From the IMG/VR virus record IMGVR_UViG_3300025419_000117, positions 1 through 33,904 of that record: DNA of 33,904 bases, one strand, 5' to 3'. Shown here in pieces: positions 1 through 7,262 of the stretch. The notes beneath the pieces are model-generated. The model worked only from the letters and a program-made list of their open reading frames with translations. It made no database searches and had not been told where the DNA came from. This stretch comes from a virus. The translations under genes and the position numbers were made by a program. The number at the start of each line of letters is the position of its first letter. The stretch's first letter is position 1.

Positions 1-411
1 TTACGACAACGTCAGCGTCAACAGATCTGTTTCGCTGCCCGCGAAACCGGATCCTTGCAGAATGCGCTTCCAGTTCTTTCCGGTTTCGTTCGGCTGCAGC
101 TCTACAAACGCCGTTACATTTTTCAACACGAGCGATTGTGCGGCATTGATGCCTGTGATCTTTAGAAAAATTGGAGTTGCTGCGGCTTCGTACCCGCGAA
201 GCGTTGCATACGGCGTATCGGTCAGGTCTTTACAGACGATCGTAAAGTCGACCTGCTTGCCAGTCGCGCCGGCGCGTCCGGCCGCATCTTCCTCGGTCGG
301 AGTTTTAAATGTGATCTTTGATTCCTTCATCACGCCCGGAAGCTCCGTGCCTGGGAAAGAATTTGTCGCAGCAAATTCGAACTTGCTGAGGCCGCCTGGA
401 AATAATATCAT
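1..411 (-). CDS. Tail-tube-like virion protein, short form
   Basis: 136 aa. It is a paralogue of the next gene upstream (488-1348). Both share the stretch KTPTEE near the N-terminus, a VKNV...VE(L/F)(Q/E)xNE(T/I)GK block near the C-terminus, and a final GSG(F/L)A(G/V)SE(T/S)DL(L/I)xL motif. The gene lies last in a leftward run after gp36, gpG and gp37 homologues, where transposable phages encode tail sheath or tube proteins, so a tail-tube role is inferred from position and not from a recognised domain. Its stop codon is the first three bases of the window, so the operon probably continues to the left. It could instead be a tail-terminator or minor tail subunit. Confidence 0.6.
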   Translation of the reverse strand: MILFPGGLSKFEFAATNSFPGTELPGVMKESKITFKTPTEEDAAGRAGATGKQVDFTIVCKDLTDTPYATLRGYEAAATPIFLKITGINAAQSLVLKNVTAFVELQPNETGKNWKRILQGSGFAGSETDLLTLTLS

Positions 412-487
412 GATATGCTCCTTTTATTAATTGTTTTTGTTTTTACTAAATTACTCAATGGCTCATTGGCTCAATTGCTCAATGGCT

Positions 488-1348
488 TTAAACATTTAGA
501 TTTATCAAATCACTTTCGCTCACGGCTAAACCGCTGCCTGTCACTTTCATCGCATTGAACTTGCCGATCTCATTCGCTTCGAATTCAACGACGGGAGGAA
601 CGTTCTTCACAATGACATTATCGGCTATACCGCGCACGTCATCGATAAATAAATTAAACGCGCCTTTATCAACCACCATTTTTACACCGACCGAAATAAT
701 TGCAGTATCCGATCCGGGGTTCGCCAGGGTCAAAGCGATCTTTGTCCAGGCGTTTGCAACAAGAGCGGGAATGTTCAGCGACTCGAGAGGCGATGCACAA
801 TTTGCCGTGTCGTCTAAAAGCAATTGCAAATCGCTGGCATTGATCGTGATGCTGCTCTTTATCCAGAGTGAGATCTCTTTTCGAGTCGACAGATCTAAAG
901 CCGTTATCGCTTCCGTCGCAAGGATAGTTCCCGCCGCCACGGCATCACCCACAGCCAGCTTCGCAGCGTGACTTCCGACTTTGCAATCCGTGTCTGCAGT
1001 CGATGTAACGTTTGCCGCGACATTTTCATCCCACGCATCTTCGCAATCTTCAATCAGGATTCCGCCGCCCAATCCGATATAACGGAAATTCAAGAGCGTG
1101 CCGGCAAGCTCTGCAGCTTTCAGCAATGCATAAGCGGACCCGGCAGCGTTATCCACGTTTGCGCTGCGGATGCTCAGATCCATTTGCTTCAGCACACCGT
1201 GGTTCGTCCCATCCGCAAATTCCTCAGTCGGTGTCTTTGGTACGATACTCGTGCCGGCTTTTAAAAGTGCAGTGATTTCATGCGCGTTCGTAAAGTTCAC
1301 ATCGCTGTCGAACTCCACCAAACTATATCCGCCTCTTACTGTTTTCAT
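488..1348 (-). CDS. Tail-tube-like virion protein with inserted jelly-roll-like domain
   Basis: 286 aa. Residues 1-96 and about 244-286 match the 136-aa protein encoded at 1-411. Residues about 97-243 are an insertion. That insert has the rhythm of a carbohydrate-binding or concanavalin-like jelly roll: ISLWIKSS, a W-x-K-I-A-L-T-L strand, a S-V-G-V-K strand, and a terminal LFIDDVRGI strand typical of CBM-like sandwiches. Known phages decorate tail tubes and heads with Ig-like or lectin-like inserts. A surface-exposed glycan-binding role here is inference. It lies directly downstream of the gp37-like gene. Confidence is good that the two genes are paralogues and moderate for the fold. Confidence 0.6.
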   Translation of the reverse strand: MKTVRGGYSLVEFDSDVNFTNAHEITALLKAGTSIVPKTPTEEFADGTNHGVLKQMDLSIRSANVDNAAGSAYALLKAAELAGTLLNFRYIGLGGGILIEDCEDAWDENVAANVTSTADTDCKVGSHAAKLAVGDAVAAGTILATEAITALDLSTRKEISLWIKSSITINASDLQLLLDDTANCASPLESLNIPALVANAWTKIALTLANPGSDTAIISVGVKMVVDKGAFNLFIDDVRGIADNVIVKNVPPVVEFEANEIGKFNAMKVTGSGLAVSESDLINLNV

Positions 1349-1386
1349 AATTTCATCCTTCCTTTTCTATTCACTCTTTATCGTAC

Positions 1387-1405
1387 GGGCGAGGTCACCT
1401 CGCCC
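1387..1405. repeat. Palindromic GGGGC-type repeat, intergenic
   Basis: GGGCGAGGT-C-ACCTCGCCC followed by CTAC, in the 65-bp gap between two tail genes. It shares outer arms with the repeats at 2474, 9413 and 22212 while its core differs. Such palindromes are common in bacterial chromosomes and here suggest long residence in a host genome. Confidence 0.7.
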
Positions 1406-1413
1406 CTACTTTA

Positions 1414-1845
1414 TTAATCGTACACCGAGAACACCACGGCATAGACCACAATCCCGACACCGCCGTCGACTGGCGCAATCGATGTTAATCCAAAGGTTAC
1501 AGGCTCGCCATCGACCATTAATGATTTCCCATCGTACAGATCTTTAATGTCATCTATAATAGATAGACAAGTACGCTGGGCTTTATATTTTTGCAGGAGT
1601 GTCGCGGCTCCGACGATAAGTATAAATTGATGCTCCAATGTTCCGCTTCCACCTGCAGCATCGCGTTCCGTCTCAACAGGTTTTGGCATGCGATACGATC
1701 CGATCACGAAGGGGGCAAGCATAATTAATTCCTGAAGTGTCTTTGCAGTAAACTCACCTTCCATAACGTCGACGGTCTTCAATCCAGTGACTTTCGCTTT
1801 CACGTCCGCTATTAACGCATCTTGTGTATTTGCAATCGAGATCAT
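1414..1845 (-). CDS. Mu gp37-like tail protein (DUF1834 family)
   Basis: 143 aa from the ATG at 1845; a TTG four codons earlier (1857) is an alternative start. The N-terminal IANTQDALIADVKAKVTGL helix, the following PFVIGSYRMPKP segment and the C-terminal alternating hydrophobic strand (VYAVVFSV) match the DUF1834/gp37 family of Mu-like phages, a small protein thought to act at tail assembly or head-tail joining. Its position between a gpG-like gene and the tube-like genes agrees with Mu-like order. Assignment is from family pattern and synteny. Confidence 0.6.
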   Translation of the reverse strand: MISIANTQDALIADVKAKVTGLKTVDVMEGEFTAKTLQELIMLAPFVIGSYRMPKPVETERDAAGGSGTLEHQFILIVGAATLLQKYKAQRTCLSIIDDIKDLYDGKSLMVDGEPVTFGLTSIAPVDGGVGIVVYAVVFSVYD

Positions 1846-1867
1846 TTTCTTTTCCAATCCCCTCTTT

Positions 1868-1905
1868 CAATCCCCTCTCCTCTTAGGAGAGGGTGAGGGT
1901 GAGAT
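1868..1905. repeat. CTCCCC hairpin repeat, copy 1
   Basis: CCCTCTCCT (1873-1881) pairs with AGGAGAGGG (1885-1893), followed by TGAGGGTGAG. It lies between the gp37-like start and the end of the gpG-like gene. It is one of seven copies in the window, all in the same orientation irrespective of the gene strand. Confidence 0.7.
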
Positions 1906-1907
1906 TC

Positions 1908-2378
1908 TCATGTTATCATATACTTTTGCACAATTTGTCCAAACGTCTCAACACTCTCCGGAGGCGAGTATGTATAATCGCGCCCGGGGACCGTCACTTC
2001 CTTTTTCTGGATCCAGCCTACACCAGGAATAAAAAATTTCAAGAACGGTTTATTCTTCGCTTTGATCGTTCCGCCTTCTGCGAGGATCCTTGCACGTGCT
2101 TGCATTGCGCTTCCGGGTCCCGCTTCAACACTATCAGACGTTGCATTGAAGGTCATCGAATTATAAAACGCGCCGGTATCTCGCAGCGTTTGTCCGCCAT
2201 GCATTTTAACACGGATAGACTCCGGCCACTTGTCCGGGCGGCCGCCAACTTCAATGTTCTTCTGATAATCGCCGACCATCATCATCCCGATTTCTTTCAG
2301 CGGCTTCGAAAGATCGTACGCCCGCGCCAGCATCTGGCCGAGAGTTCGATTGAGATTTGTAAAATTTGAACTACCCAT
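1908..2378 (-). CDS. Virion morphogenesis protein, Mu gpG-like
   Basis: 156 aa. It carries the hallmarks of the phage virion morphogenesis family (P2 gpS / Mu gpG): a W-P-E-S segment, the GGQTLRDTGAFYNSM block (family pattern L.dTG.L..S), ARILAEGG, and a C-terminal VPGRDYTY segment (family pattern P.R.F). The family acts in tail completion and head-tail joining. The gene follows an unknown small gene and precedes gp37, as in Mu-like tail modules. Length and motifs are complete. Confidence 0.8.
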   Translation of the reverse strand: MGSSNFTNLNRTLGQMLARAYDLSKPLKEIGMMMVGDYQKNIEVGGRPDKWPESIRVKMHGGQTLRDTGAFYNSMTFNATSDSVEAGPGSAMQARARILAEGGTIKAKNKPFLKFFIPGVGWIQKKEVTVPGRDYTYSPPESVETFGQIVQKYMIT

Positions 2379-2410
2379 TACTTCTTCCGTTTTCCTTCCC
2401 TTCCGAAATT

Positions 2411-2448
2411 TCCTCCCCTTACCAAGGGGAGGATTAAGGAGGGGTTAT
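2411..2448. repeat. CTCCCC hairpin repeat, copy 2
   Basis: TCCTCCCCTT (2411-2420), loop ACC, AAGGGGAGGA (2424-2433), then TTAAGGAGGGGTT. It fills the gap between the gpG-like start and the stop of the 2453-2866 gene. Confidence 0.75.
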
Positions 2449-2452
2449 CACG

Positions 2453-2866
2453 TTACTTCTTCACGTTCTTTTTGGGCGGAACATGTTCCGCCCCTACAGT
2501 TTCTATTTCATTATCCTCGATCACGGATTCTTTTATCGCATCGACCGATGCGCCGGTAAGCTTGCAATACAGCGATATAATCACTGGATTTCCGATCGGC
2601 AGTTGTTCTTGCTCGCTCAAGCGTTCATAATGCTTTTTGAGTATTGACCTTTCAAGCTTACCGAAGGAGACATCTTTATCTTTTGCTTTTTTCTCATTCC
2701 AAACGAGTCCGGACTTTTCATTGCTTTTCAATTGTATGCGCCGCGCTTCATCATTTTTTATTTCCACCTTCTCGCGTATCATCGGCAGAGCGACAGCATT
2801 TTCTATGCTGCCGGCAGATGGCAAATTATTTAAGATCACAAGCCGCTCAAAAATCGATAGTTTCAC
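2453..2866 (-). CDS. Unknown phage protein with repeat-derived C-terminus
   Basis: 137 aa, start GTG at 2866 with an AAGGAG site seven bases upstream. The body is charged and mostly helical (ERLVILNNLPSAGSIENAVALP, then a lysine-rich middle), and I do not recognise a family. The last residues, VGAEHVPPKKNVKK, are encoded by a palindromic repeat (GGGCGGAACA followed by its complement, 2474-2493), so the native C-terminus was probably replaced or extended by repeat insertion. Between the fibre/lipoprotein region and gpG, a tail-assembly role is possible but unsupported. Confidence 0.5.
   Translation of the reverse strand: MKLSIFERLVILNNLPSAGSIENAVALPMIREKVEIKNDEARRIQLKSNEKSGLVWNEKKAKDKDVSFGKLERSILKKHYERLSEQEQLPIGNPVIISLYCKLTGASVDAIKESVIEDNEIETVGAEHVPPKKNVKK
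2474..2493. repeat. Palindromic GGGGC-type repeat inside a coding region
   Basis: Perfect 20-nt palindrome (GGGCGGAACA plus complement), followed on the plus strand by CCTACA. On the minus strand this reads GTAGGGGC...GCCC, the same frame of flanks as the repeats at 1387, 9413 and 22212 but with a different core. It encodes the AEHVPP peptide at the C-terminus of the 2453-2866 product. Confidence 0.7.
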
Positions 2867-2930
2867 TGGTTTCTCCTTTTTAACTTGACATTGGCATGGT
2901 CAATTATTCATTTCCATCCTTTTCTCTCTT

Positions 2931-3359
2931 GTGTTTGTAGGTTGCGAGAAAAGCAATCCGGTTTCAACTACTATAACTCAAAAAGATACTGTCTTTGTTA
3001 AAGATTCCACTTTATGTTTTTGTGATAGATTCTTCCACATCAAAATATTTGAGGGAAAGATTAACCAAGGGGGTGTAACTGCTCCAATGACGGCGCAGGT
3101 TTTTAAAAATACTTTCTCGGCAGAACCAATTTGGACTCGAATCGGTATCGGTCAATATCTTTTTCAACTTACCAATGAATTTCCCGTGAACAGTACATTC
3201 ATTCAAATAACGAATGGTTGGTACACTGGAAAGCCCGGTACTGTTTCTTATGATCATACACCACCATCCACCATAGCAATATACACATTCAACAGTGAAG
3301 GAGAATTAGCGGACAATATCTTATTTGAAGCGATGTTATCCATTACAGTTTACAAATAA
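2931..3359 (+). CDS. Putative lipoprotein moron, start region damaged or unusual
   Basis: 142 aa from a GTG at 2931, opposite in strand to all neighbours. The first residues, FVGCEKSNP, form a lipobox, and upstream codons in the same frame read as a good lipoprotein signal peptide (LFISILFSLVFVGC), but no ATG, GTG or TTG precedes it before a stop at 2886. An ATG at 2896 is one frame off, so a single-base indel near 2900 could have detached the start. The rest (KDTVFVKDST, then a beta-rich body) resembles short lipoproteins of the Bacteroidota/Ignavibacteria type. It is more AT-rich than the flanks and sits between fibre and tail genes. A lysogenic-conversion moron is the best guess. A TTGACA at 2885 could be its -35 box. 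Confidence 0.5.
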   Translation: MFVGCEKSNPVSTTITQKDTVFVKDSTLCFCDRFFHIKIFEGKINQGGVTAPMTAQVFKNTFSAEPIWTRIGIGQYLFQLTNEFPVNSTFIQITNGWYTGKPGTVSYDHTPPSTIAIYTFNSEGELADNILFEAMLSITVYK

Positions 3360-3388
3360 TGTTGCGTTTCAGTTTCATTGGTTTATTC

Positions 3389-5080
3389 TTATACTACTAA
3401 AAAGTAGTTCGTAACACCGTTAATTATTATTGGTATGGAAGAAAGTCGATGATTCACCGAGCCTCCTGACGTTGTTGCCACATATCTATCCTCTGGCCCT
3501 CCACCGCTAAAACTTGCCCCCTGAGATGCTGGTGCATAACTACCTGCCACTTGTGCTCCAACTTCAGAATATGTGTAAGAAGGCTTTGTAGCCGCCTTCG
3601 CCCATGCATAGACATCGCTTGCATCGCGAGCATCAGAAAGACGGTAATCGGATGTGCCACAAGCTCCTACATCGCTATAGGATAAGGCAGTACCGTTGAT
3701 TTTATATTGACCCCCAGAGTTAAGATTTATGTAACTTGAACCGTTAATCGGGCCGTAAAATACATGCATCTTAGATGCCTCATAATAAATATTGGCACTT
3801 ATTATAGTCAAAACATCCCCAGAGTATATATCTAACTGATGTAATATAGGATCTGGATTCTGATAGCCTCTGATATATCCACAAGCCGAACCTGCTTCAT
3901 CATAAAAATTAATCTGATTATTAGTTCCAACATCCACCCTCTTTCCACTTGCCGCCGTTTGAAGCGTAAATGCTGTCAGCGTTCCCGCCGTCACTTGTCC
4001 TGCGGTAATATTTCCTGCATATACTCCTGTACCATCCATATACACCGACACAATATCCCACGTCGTGCCATTCCAACGATTCATTTTATATTGACCGGTA
4101 ACATATGTGTTGAACCAAAAATCTCCGATCGATGGCGATCCCGGCGCCGAACTTCCATAGTAAGTTTTGTTCCCAAGATCACCACCGGTTATAAAACCAG
4201 CATCATTATTAAATCCGGAAATATTGATCGATCCTTGATTCGAGAATGTAAGTTCGCCCTTGATATAACAATTGCCCTCCAGATAAATTTTGTTCGCATA
4301 AAGACCATATCCAGATAATGCTCCCCACGTTGCCGACGTGATACCTGCAAGATTTCCAAATCTTGCTTTCTCAATACAGCCAGTTGCGGGATGTCCCATC
4401 CATATCACCGTCTGTGCATATGGACTATTGGCGCCATTGACTCCATCGACAGCGGTAACTTCATAATAACCGTTTCCACTCACGCCATAATCGAGAGCAA
4501 TCGTTCCCTTAGGAATCGTTCCGGAGCCAGTGCCGGCATTGGGTGCTGCAGACCGTGTGAAACTATACGTCTGCGTTGTGGGGTTTGCATTTGCATTCCG
4601 CGATGTGTACGTAACCGCTCCCCATACGTCCGCAACGGTGATCGTTGTATTATCGGCGCGACTCATAATCCGCAAACGAACAATATCTCCATTGGCAAAA
4701 ACATGTCCGGTAAATCCGGCAAATTCCTGTACAACTAATGGAGACGATGCACCGGCTGTCGGGATTATAAAATTAGCCGCTACCGGAGTGCTTGATGGAG
4801 AGATAATTTCCGAACCATTCAACGCTCTTTCTTGATCGACCACAAAAACTTTTATACGCATTTGATCTGCATAGAGGTATCGGAAGTCTCCCTCGCCGGC
4901 AGCGGATATTCTATAGCCAGTCATTTGCGAAACATAACTATTGCTGCTTATACCGCCGCAATTTGTTATCGCATTGTCGGCAGAGCTGCCAACGGTTATC
5001 ATCGCAAAACTGAATTGACCCGCTCCCGGATCCTTAAATGTTGCCTTGCGCCCTGTCTTATTAAATATTGGAATTTTCAT
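3389..5080 (-). CDS. Tail fibre / receptor-binding protein
   Basis: 563 aa. The N-terminal third is beta-rich. The middle has fibre-type collar motifs (YYGSSAPGSPSIGDFWFNT, then NRWNGTTWDIVSVYMDGTGVYAGNITAGQVTAGTLTA), a pattern widespread in tail-tip J-like and fibre proteins. After about residue 470 comes a shaft-like SDYRLSDARDASDVYAWAKA repeat seen in long fibres. It probably reads host-surface receptors. It lies downstream of the gp36 homologue, an unusual place because Mu keeps fibres at the end of the tail module. The C-terminus abuts the lipoprotein region, so fibre and lipoprotein may be a variable host-range or exclusion segment. Confidence 0.65.
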   Translation of the reverse strand: MKIPIFNKTGRKATFKDPGAGQFSFAMITVGSSADNAITNCGGISSNSYVSQMTGYRISAAGEGDFRYLYADQMRIKVFVVDQERALNGSEIISPSSTPVAANFIIPTAGASSPLVVQEFAGFTGHVFANGDIVRLRIMSRADNTTITVADVWGAVTYTSRNANANPTTQTYSFTRSAAPNAGTGSGTIPKGTIALDYGVSGNGYYEVTAVDGVNGANSPYAQTVIWMGHPATGCIEKARFGNLAGITSATWGALSGYGLYANKIYLEGNCYIKGELTFSNQGSINISGFNNDAGFITGGDLGNKTYYGSSAPGSPSIGDFWFNTYVTGQYKMNRWNGTTWDIVSVYMDGTGVYAGNITAGQVTAGTLTAFTLQTAASGKRVDVGTNNQINFYDEAGSACGYIRGYQNPDPILHQLDIYSGDVLTIISANIYYEASKMHVFYGPINGSSYINLNSGGQYKINGTALSYSDVGACGTSDYRLSDARDASDVYAWAKAATKPSYTYSEVGAQVAGSYAPASQGASFSGGGPEDRYVATTSGGSVNHRLSSIPIIINGVTNYFLVV

Positions 5081-5092
5081 CTTATCTTTTCA

Positions 5093-5133
5093 CCTCCTCC
5101 CCTTATTTTCAAGGGGACGGCAGGGTGGGGTCA
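5093..5133. repeat. CTCCCC hairpin repeat, copy 3
   Basis: TCCCCTT (5098-5104) pairs with AAGGGGA (5111-5117), followed by CGGCAGGGTGGGGT. It occupies the gap between the fibre start and the stop of the gp36 homologue. Confidence 0.65.
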
Positions 5134-5604
5134 TTCCCATTTTATTTTTTTCTTCGCGCCAAAATATCCGCCCGTATTTGTTACGCTTGCAGGCGGAGTT
5201 ATGGCTCCGTCGATCACTGCTTTTCCGGCCACAACGTTCTGTAAAAATTTATCTGCATTGTCAAACATTTTGCGATATACATCCGGCACTTCACCGCCGG
5301 TATTCATCGCTCGCCGCTCGAAGAGTTTGAATGTTGCAAGGTCTGCGCTGAGACTTCTCGCCTTCGATGGAACAGGATTCATCGGAACTATATAGCGCTT
5401 GGCACAATAACTATTGACATGGTCATCAGCCCATTCTATTACCTGATCGATGACGGATTGAATAACGATTGTTTCCGAGTCGCCCGTGAGCTGGCGGAGC
5501 TGCTCGAGACTTATCCGTGCCGGAGAAATATCGCCGTCCGCAGATCCATCCTGCGTGCAGTAACCATCATACTGTGGATCAGCTTCTGTTTCTGGGTCTG
5601 CCAT
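5131..5604 (-). CDS. Mu gp36-like protein (DUF1320 family)
   Basis: 157 aa. The ISLEQLRQLTGD helix, the VIDQVIEWADDHVNSYCAKRY block and the following LSADLATFKLFERR helix match the DUF1320/gp36 family of Mu-like phages, which acts at the head-tail interface downstream of the major capsid. The family usually starts close to the first conserved helix; this copy has an acidic extension of about 25 residues (DPETEADPQYDGYC). A TAGGA site precedes the ATG. Confidence 0.75.
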   Translation of the reverse strand: MADPETEADPQYDGYCTQDGSADGDISPARISLEQLRQLTGDSETIVIQSVIDQVIEWADDHVNSYCAKRYIVPMNPVPSKARSLSADLATFKLFERRAMNTGGEVPDVYRKMFDNADKFLQNVVAGKAVIDGAITPPASVTNTGGYFGAKKKIKWE

Positions 5605-5627
5605 TGGTTATTCCTAAGTGTCAAAAA

Positions 5628-6725
5628 TTATGGAGGTGCCGTGAATGTCCATCCGGTATTACCACCGCTATCGGTGGAATGCGCACCGGCATAAAATGAA
5701 GCTTCGCCGGTTGCTATTGAATCGGAAATGTCCACATAATCCAAAGAAATTATTCCGCTCGGACAGTTTATCGTCCAAGTGCCGATTGGCACATCTGTTC
5801 TCCGTTGCAGTACAATCTTACGTCCAGAATTACCGGAAATCGTAAGACTATTAACTATATTAACTGAACCAGCATCAAACCACAAATCCCTTCTTGTTGC
5901 ATCTGATTTAACATTATTAAAGGTATTCGATCCTTCAATCTGATCGTCACCGGTTGATATTCCCGCAAACCAGAGATTATTATATGTTTTTCCGCCACCA
6001 TTAAAAGCAGTACAATCGTTATGCGTAAGTTTAACAGTTGAAGTTTGCGCAATAATTGTTACAACTTGTCCGTCACTTTCGCTAATCAACCACACATCTC
6101 CATTTGTCACATTTCCAGTAGCCTCCCATGTCCCAGAACCCATCCTGACGGTAGGTACATGTCCTGCCCAAGCGGTAAAATAAAACTTAGCAGCTTTTAC
6201 ATTGTGATTGTTTGCATCAAAAGTTCCATTATACAATCTAAATATCTTGGTGAGAACCATATCGTCCAGAAGGGATACATTACCACCATCAAATTCTATA
6301 TAAGGTATAATGCAACCATTGGATTTTATTGTTTTATCAATGGCATTATTTTTAAAAGTTATAAATGTATCATTGTTCCATGTTAAATTATTTTCAAATA
6401 TTGCTGAATTATAAATATTAAAATAATTACTAGTTCCAGTAATGTTGTAAGCACTCTCAACAATAGAAGTAAAATTTTGACAGTTTGCAGCCACATCGAG
6501 CGTGATCGTCCCGCTGCTTCCAAGTCCTGAATTCTTATCGATAAAAACATCGTCTGAATTCGTAGGAAGATTCCCTATCTCTGGCGAACCGCCCGATGTT
6601 AATGCCCAATGATTTTCATCGTCAGACCAGTCGCCATCTCCTCCTACCCAATATTTACCAGGTGCCGCAGGAGGCGCAGAAACTTCTTTTATTTTCTTTC
6701 CTATTTTTACACCAAGCCCTAACAT
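5628..6725 (-). CDS. Beta-helix surface protein (tail-spike-like)
   Basis: 365 aa. After a short basic start (residues 1-24), the segment KYWVGGDGDWSDDENHWALTSGG...LPTNSDDVFIDKNSG is a signature of secreted repetitive beta proteins: W-V-G-G-x-G-x-W, then P-T-x-x-D-D-V-F. It is followed by short beta strands typical of a right-handed beta-helix (F-x-N-N-x-T-W-N-N, I-x-F-D-G-G-N). It ends with FYAGAHSTDSGGNTGWTF, a common terminus for this class. It has no signal peptide, and its place between head and gp36 genes suggests a virion spike. Base composition is more AT-rich than its neighbours, consistent with acquisition as a host-range cassette. Confidence 0.55.
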   Translation of the reverse strand: MLGLGVKIGKKIKEVSAPPAAPGKYWVGGDGDWSDDENHWALTSGGSPEIGNLPTNSDDVFIDKNSGLGSSGTITLDVAANCQNFTSIVESAYNITGTSNYFNIYNSAIFENNLTWNNDTFITFKNNAIDKTIKSNGCIIPYIEFDGGNVSLLDDMVLTKIFRLYNGTFDANNHNVKAAKFYFTAWAGHVPTVRMGSGTWEATGNVTNGDVWLISESDGQVVTIIAQTSTVKLTHNDCTAFNGGGKTYNNLWFAGISTGDDQIEGSNTFNNVKSDATRRDLWFDAGSVNIVNSLTISGNSGRKIVLQRRTDVPIGTWTINCPSGIISLDYVDISDSIATGEASFYAGAHSTDSGGNTGWTFTAPP

Positions 6726-6733
6726 TCTTGTCC

Positions 6734-7060
6734 TTAATTATTATAAACGATTGCTTTGCCGCTTGTTAGTGTGATTGCGGTAAATCCAATCATCACTATT
6801 GTGCCGGCTGCAACAGGTATCGTTGCCATCGAGCCTGTGAATCCGGTTGCCAACGTCATCGCAGCAATAACCGTATCGGTGAGCGCTTGAATCGCAAAGC
6901 AATTTAAGTTGGAGTGCGCATTTGTATCGGCAATAATTATTCCGCCATTCTGTCCAAGCTGGCGGCTTACTTCCACCACCTCGGCGTATGTCCCATCGCC
7001 CATGTCTTTGAATCTTCGAATAATATCTTCGCCGGGTCTTTTGTAGGTTAAATCTTTCAT
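6734..7060 (-). CDS. Small virion protein, unknown function
   Basis: 108 aa with a GAGGAG site before the ATG. The N-terminus is polar (MKDLTYKRPGEDIIRRFKDM). The C-terminal half is a beta-rich hydrophobic domain (DTVIAAMTLATGFTGSMATIPVAAGTIVMIGFTAITLTSGKAIVY) of a kind often found beside capsid or fibre genes. It starts nine bases before the beta-helix gene region in the same transcript and is probably a small spike- or head-associated protein. I do not recognise a named family. Confidence 0.5.
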   Translation of the reverse strand: MKDLTYKRPGEDIIRRFKDMGDGTYAEVVEVSRQLGQNGGIIIADTNAHSNLNCFAIQALTDTVIAAMTLATGFTGSMATIPVAAGTIVMIGFTAITLTSGKAIVYNN

Positions 7061-7110
7061 GGTTCATCTCCTCAATTAATAATCGCTCAATCTCACAATC
7101 GCACAATTTC

Positions 7111-7197
7111 TTACTTTAGAAATCCGGACCCACTCTCGCAGGACCGGACTTGAAGGAGGCTCACCGCATCATCCTGGGAGGACAATGCGTTCAGCAT
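7111..7197 (-). CDS. Possible 28-aa small protein
   Basis: ATG at 7197 preceded five bases upstream by AGGAG, reading 28 codons (MLNALSSQDD... to ...SGSGFLK) to a TAA at 7111. It lies between the major capsid stop and the next gene start. The DNA can also fold: TCCGG (7123-7127) with CCGGA (7144-7148), and CGCAT (7165-7169) with ATGCG (7185-7189) enclosing TCCT-GGG-AGGA. The signal could therefore be a structured intergenic RNA and not a peptide. The ribosome site favours translation. Confidence 0.35.
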   Translation of the reverse strand: MLNALSSQDDAVSLLQVRSCESGSGFLK

Positions 7198-7226
7198 CCT
7201 TTCTCCTAATCTCCTCTCTTTTAATT

Positions 7227-7262
7227 CTCTCCCCCTTTTCTAGGGGGAGAAACAGAGGGGGT
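7227..7262. repeat. CTCCCC hairpin repeat, copy 4
   Basis: TCTCCCCCT (7228-7236) pairs with AGGGGGAGA (7242-7250), followed by AACAGAGGGGGT, just after the stop of the major capsid gene on the minus strand. Confidence 0.75.

Noticed and set aside
7121-7197. A tRNA-like or riboswitch reading of the hairpins
   Set aside because: No acceptor stem, CCA end or known aptamer consensus; an ORF with a ribosome site explains the segment as well.
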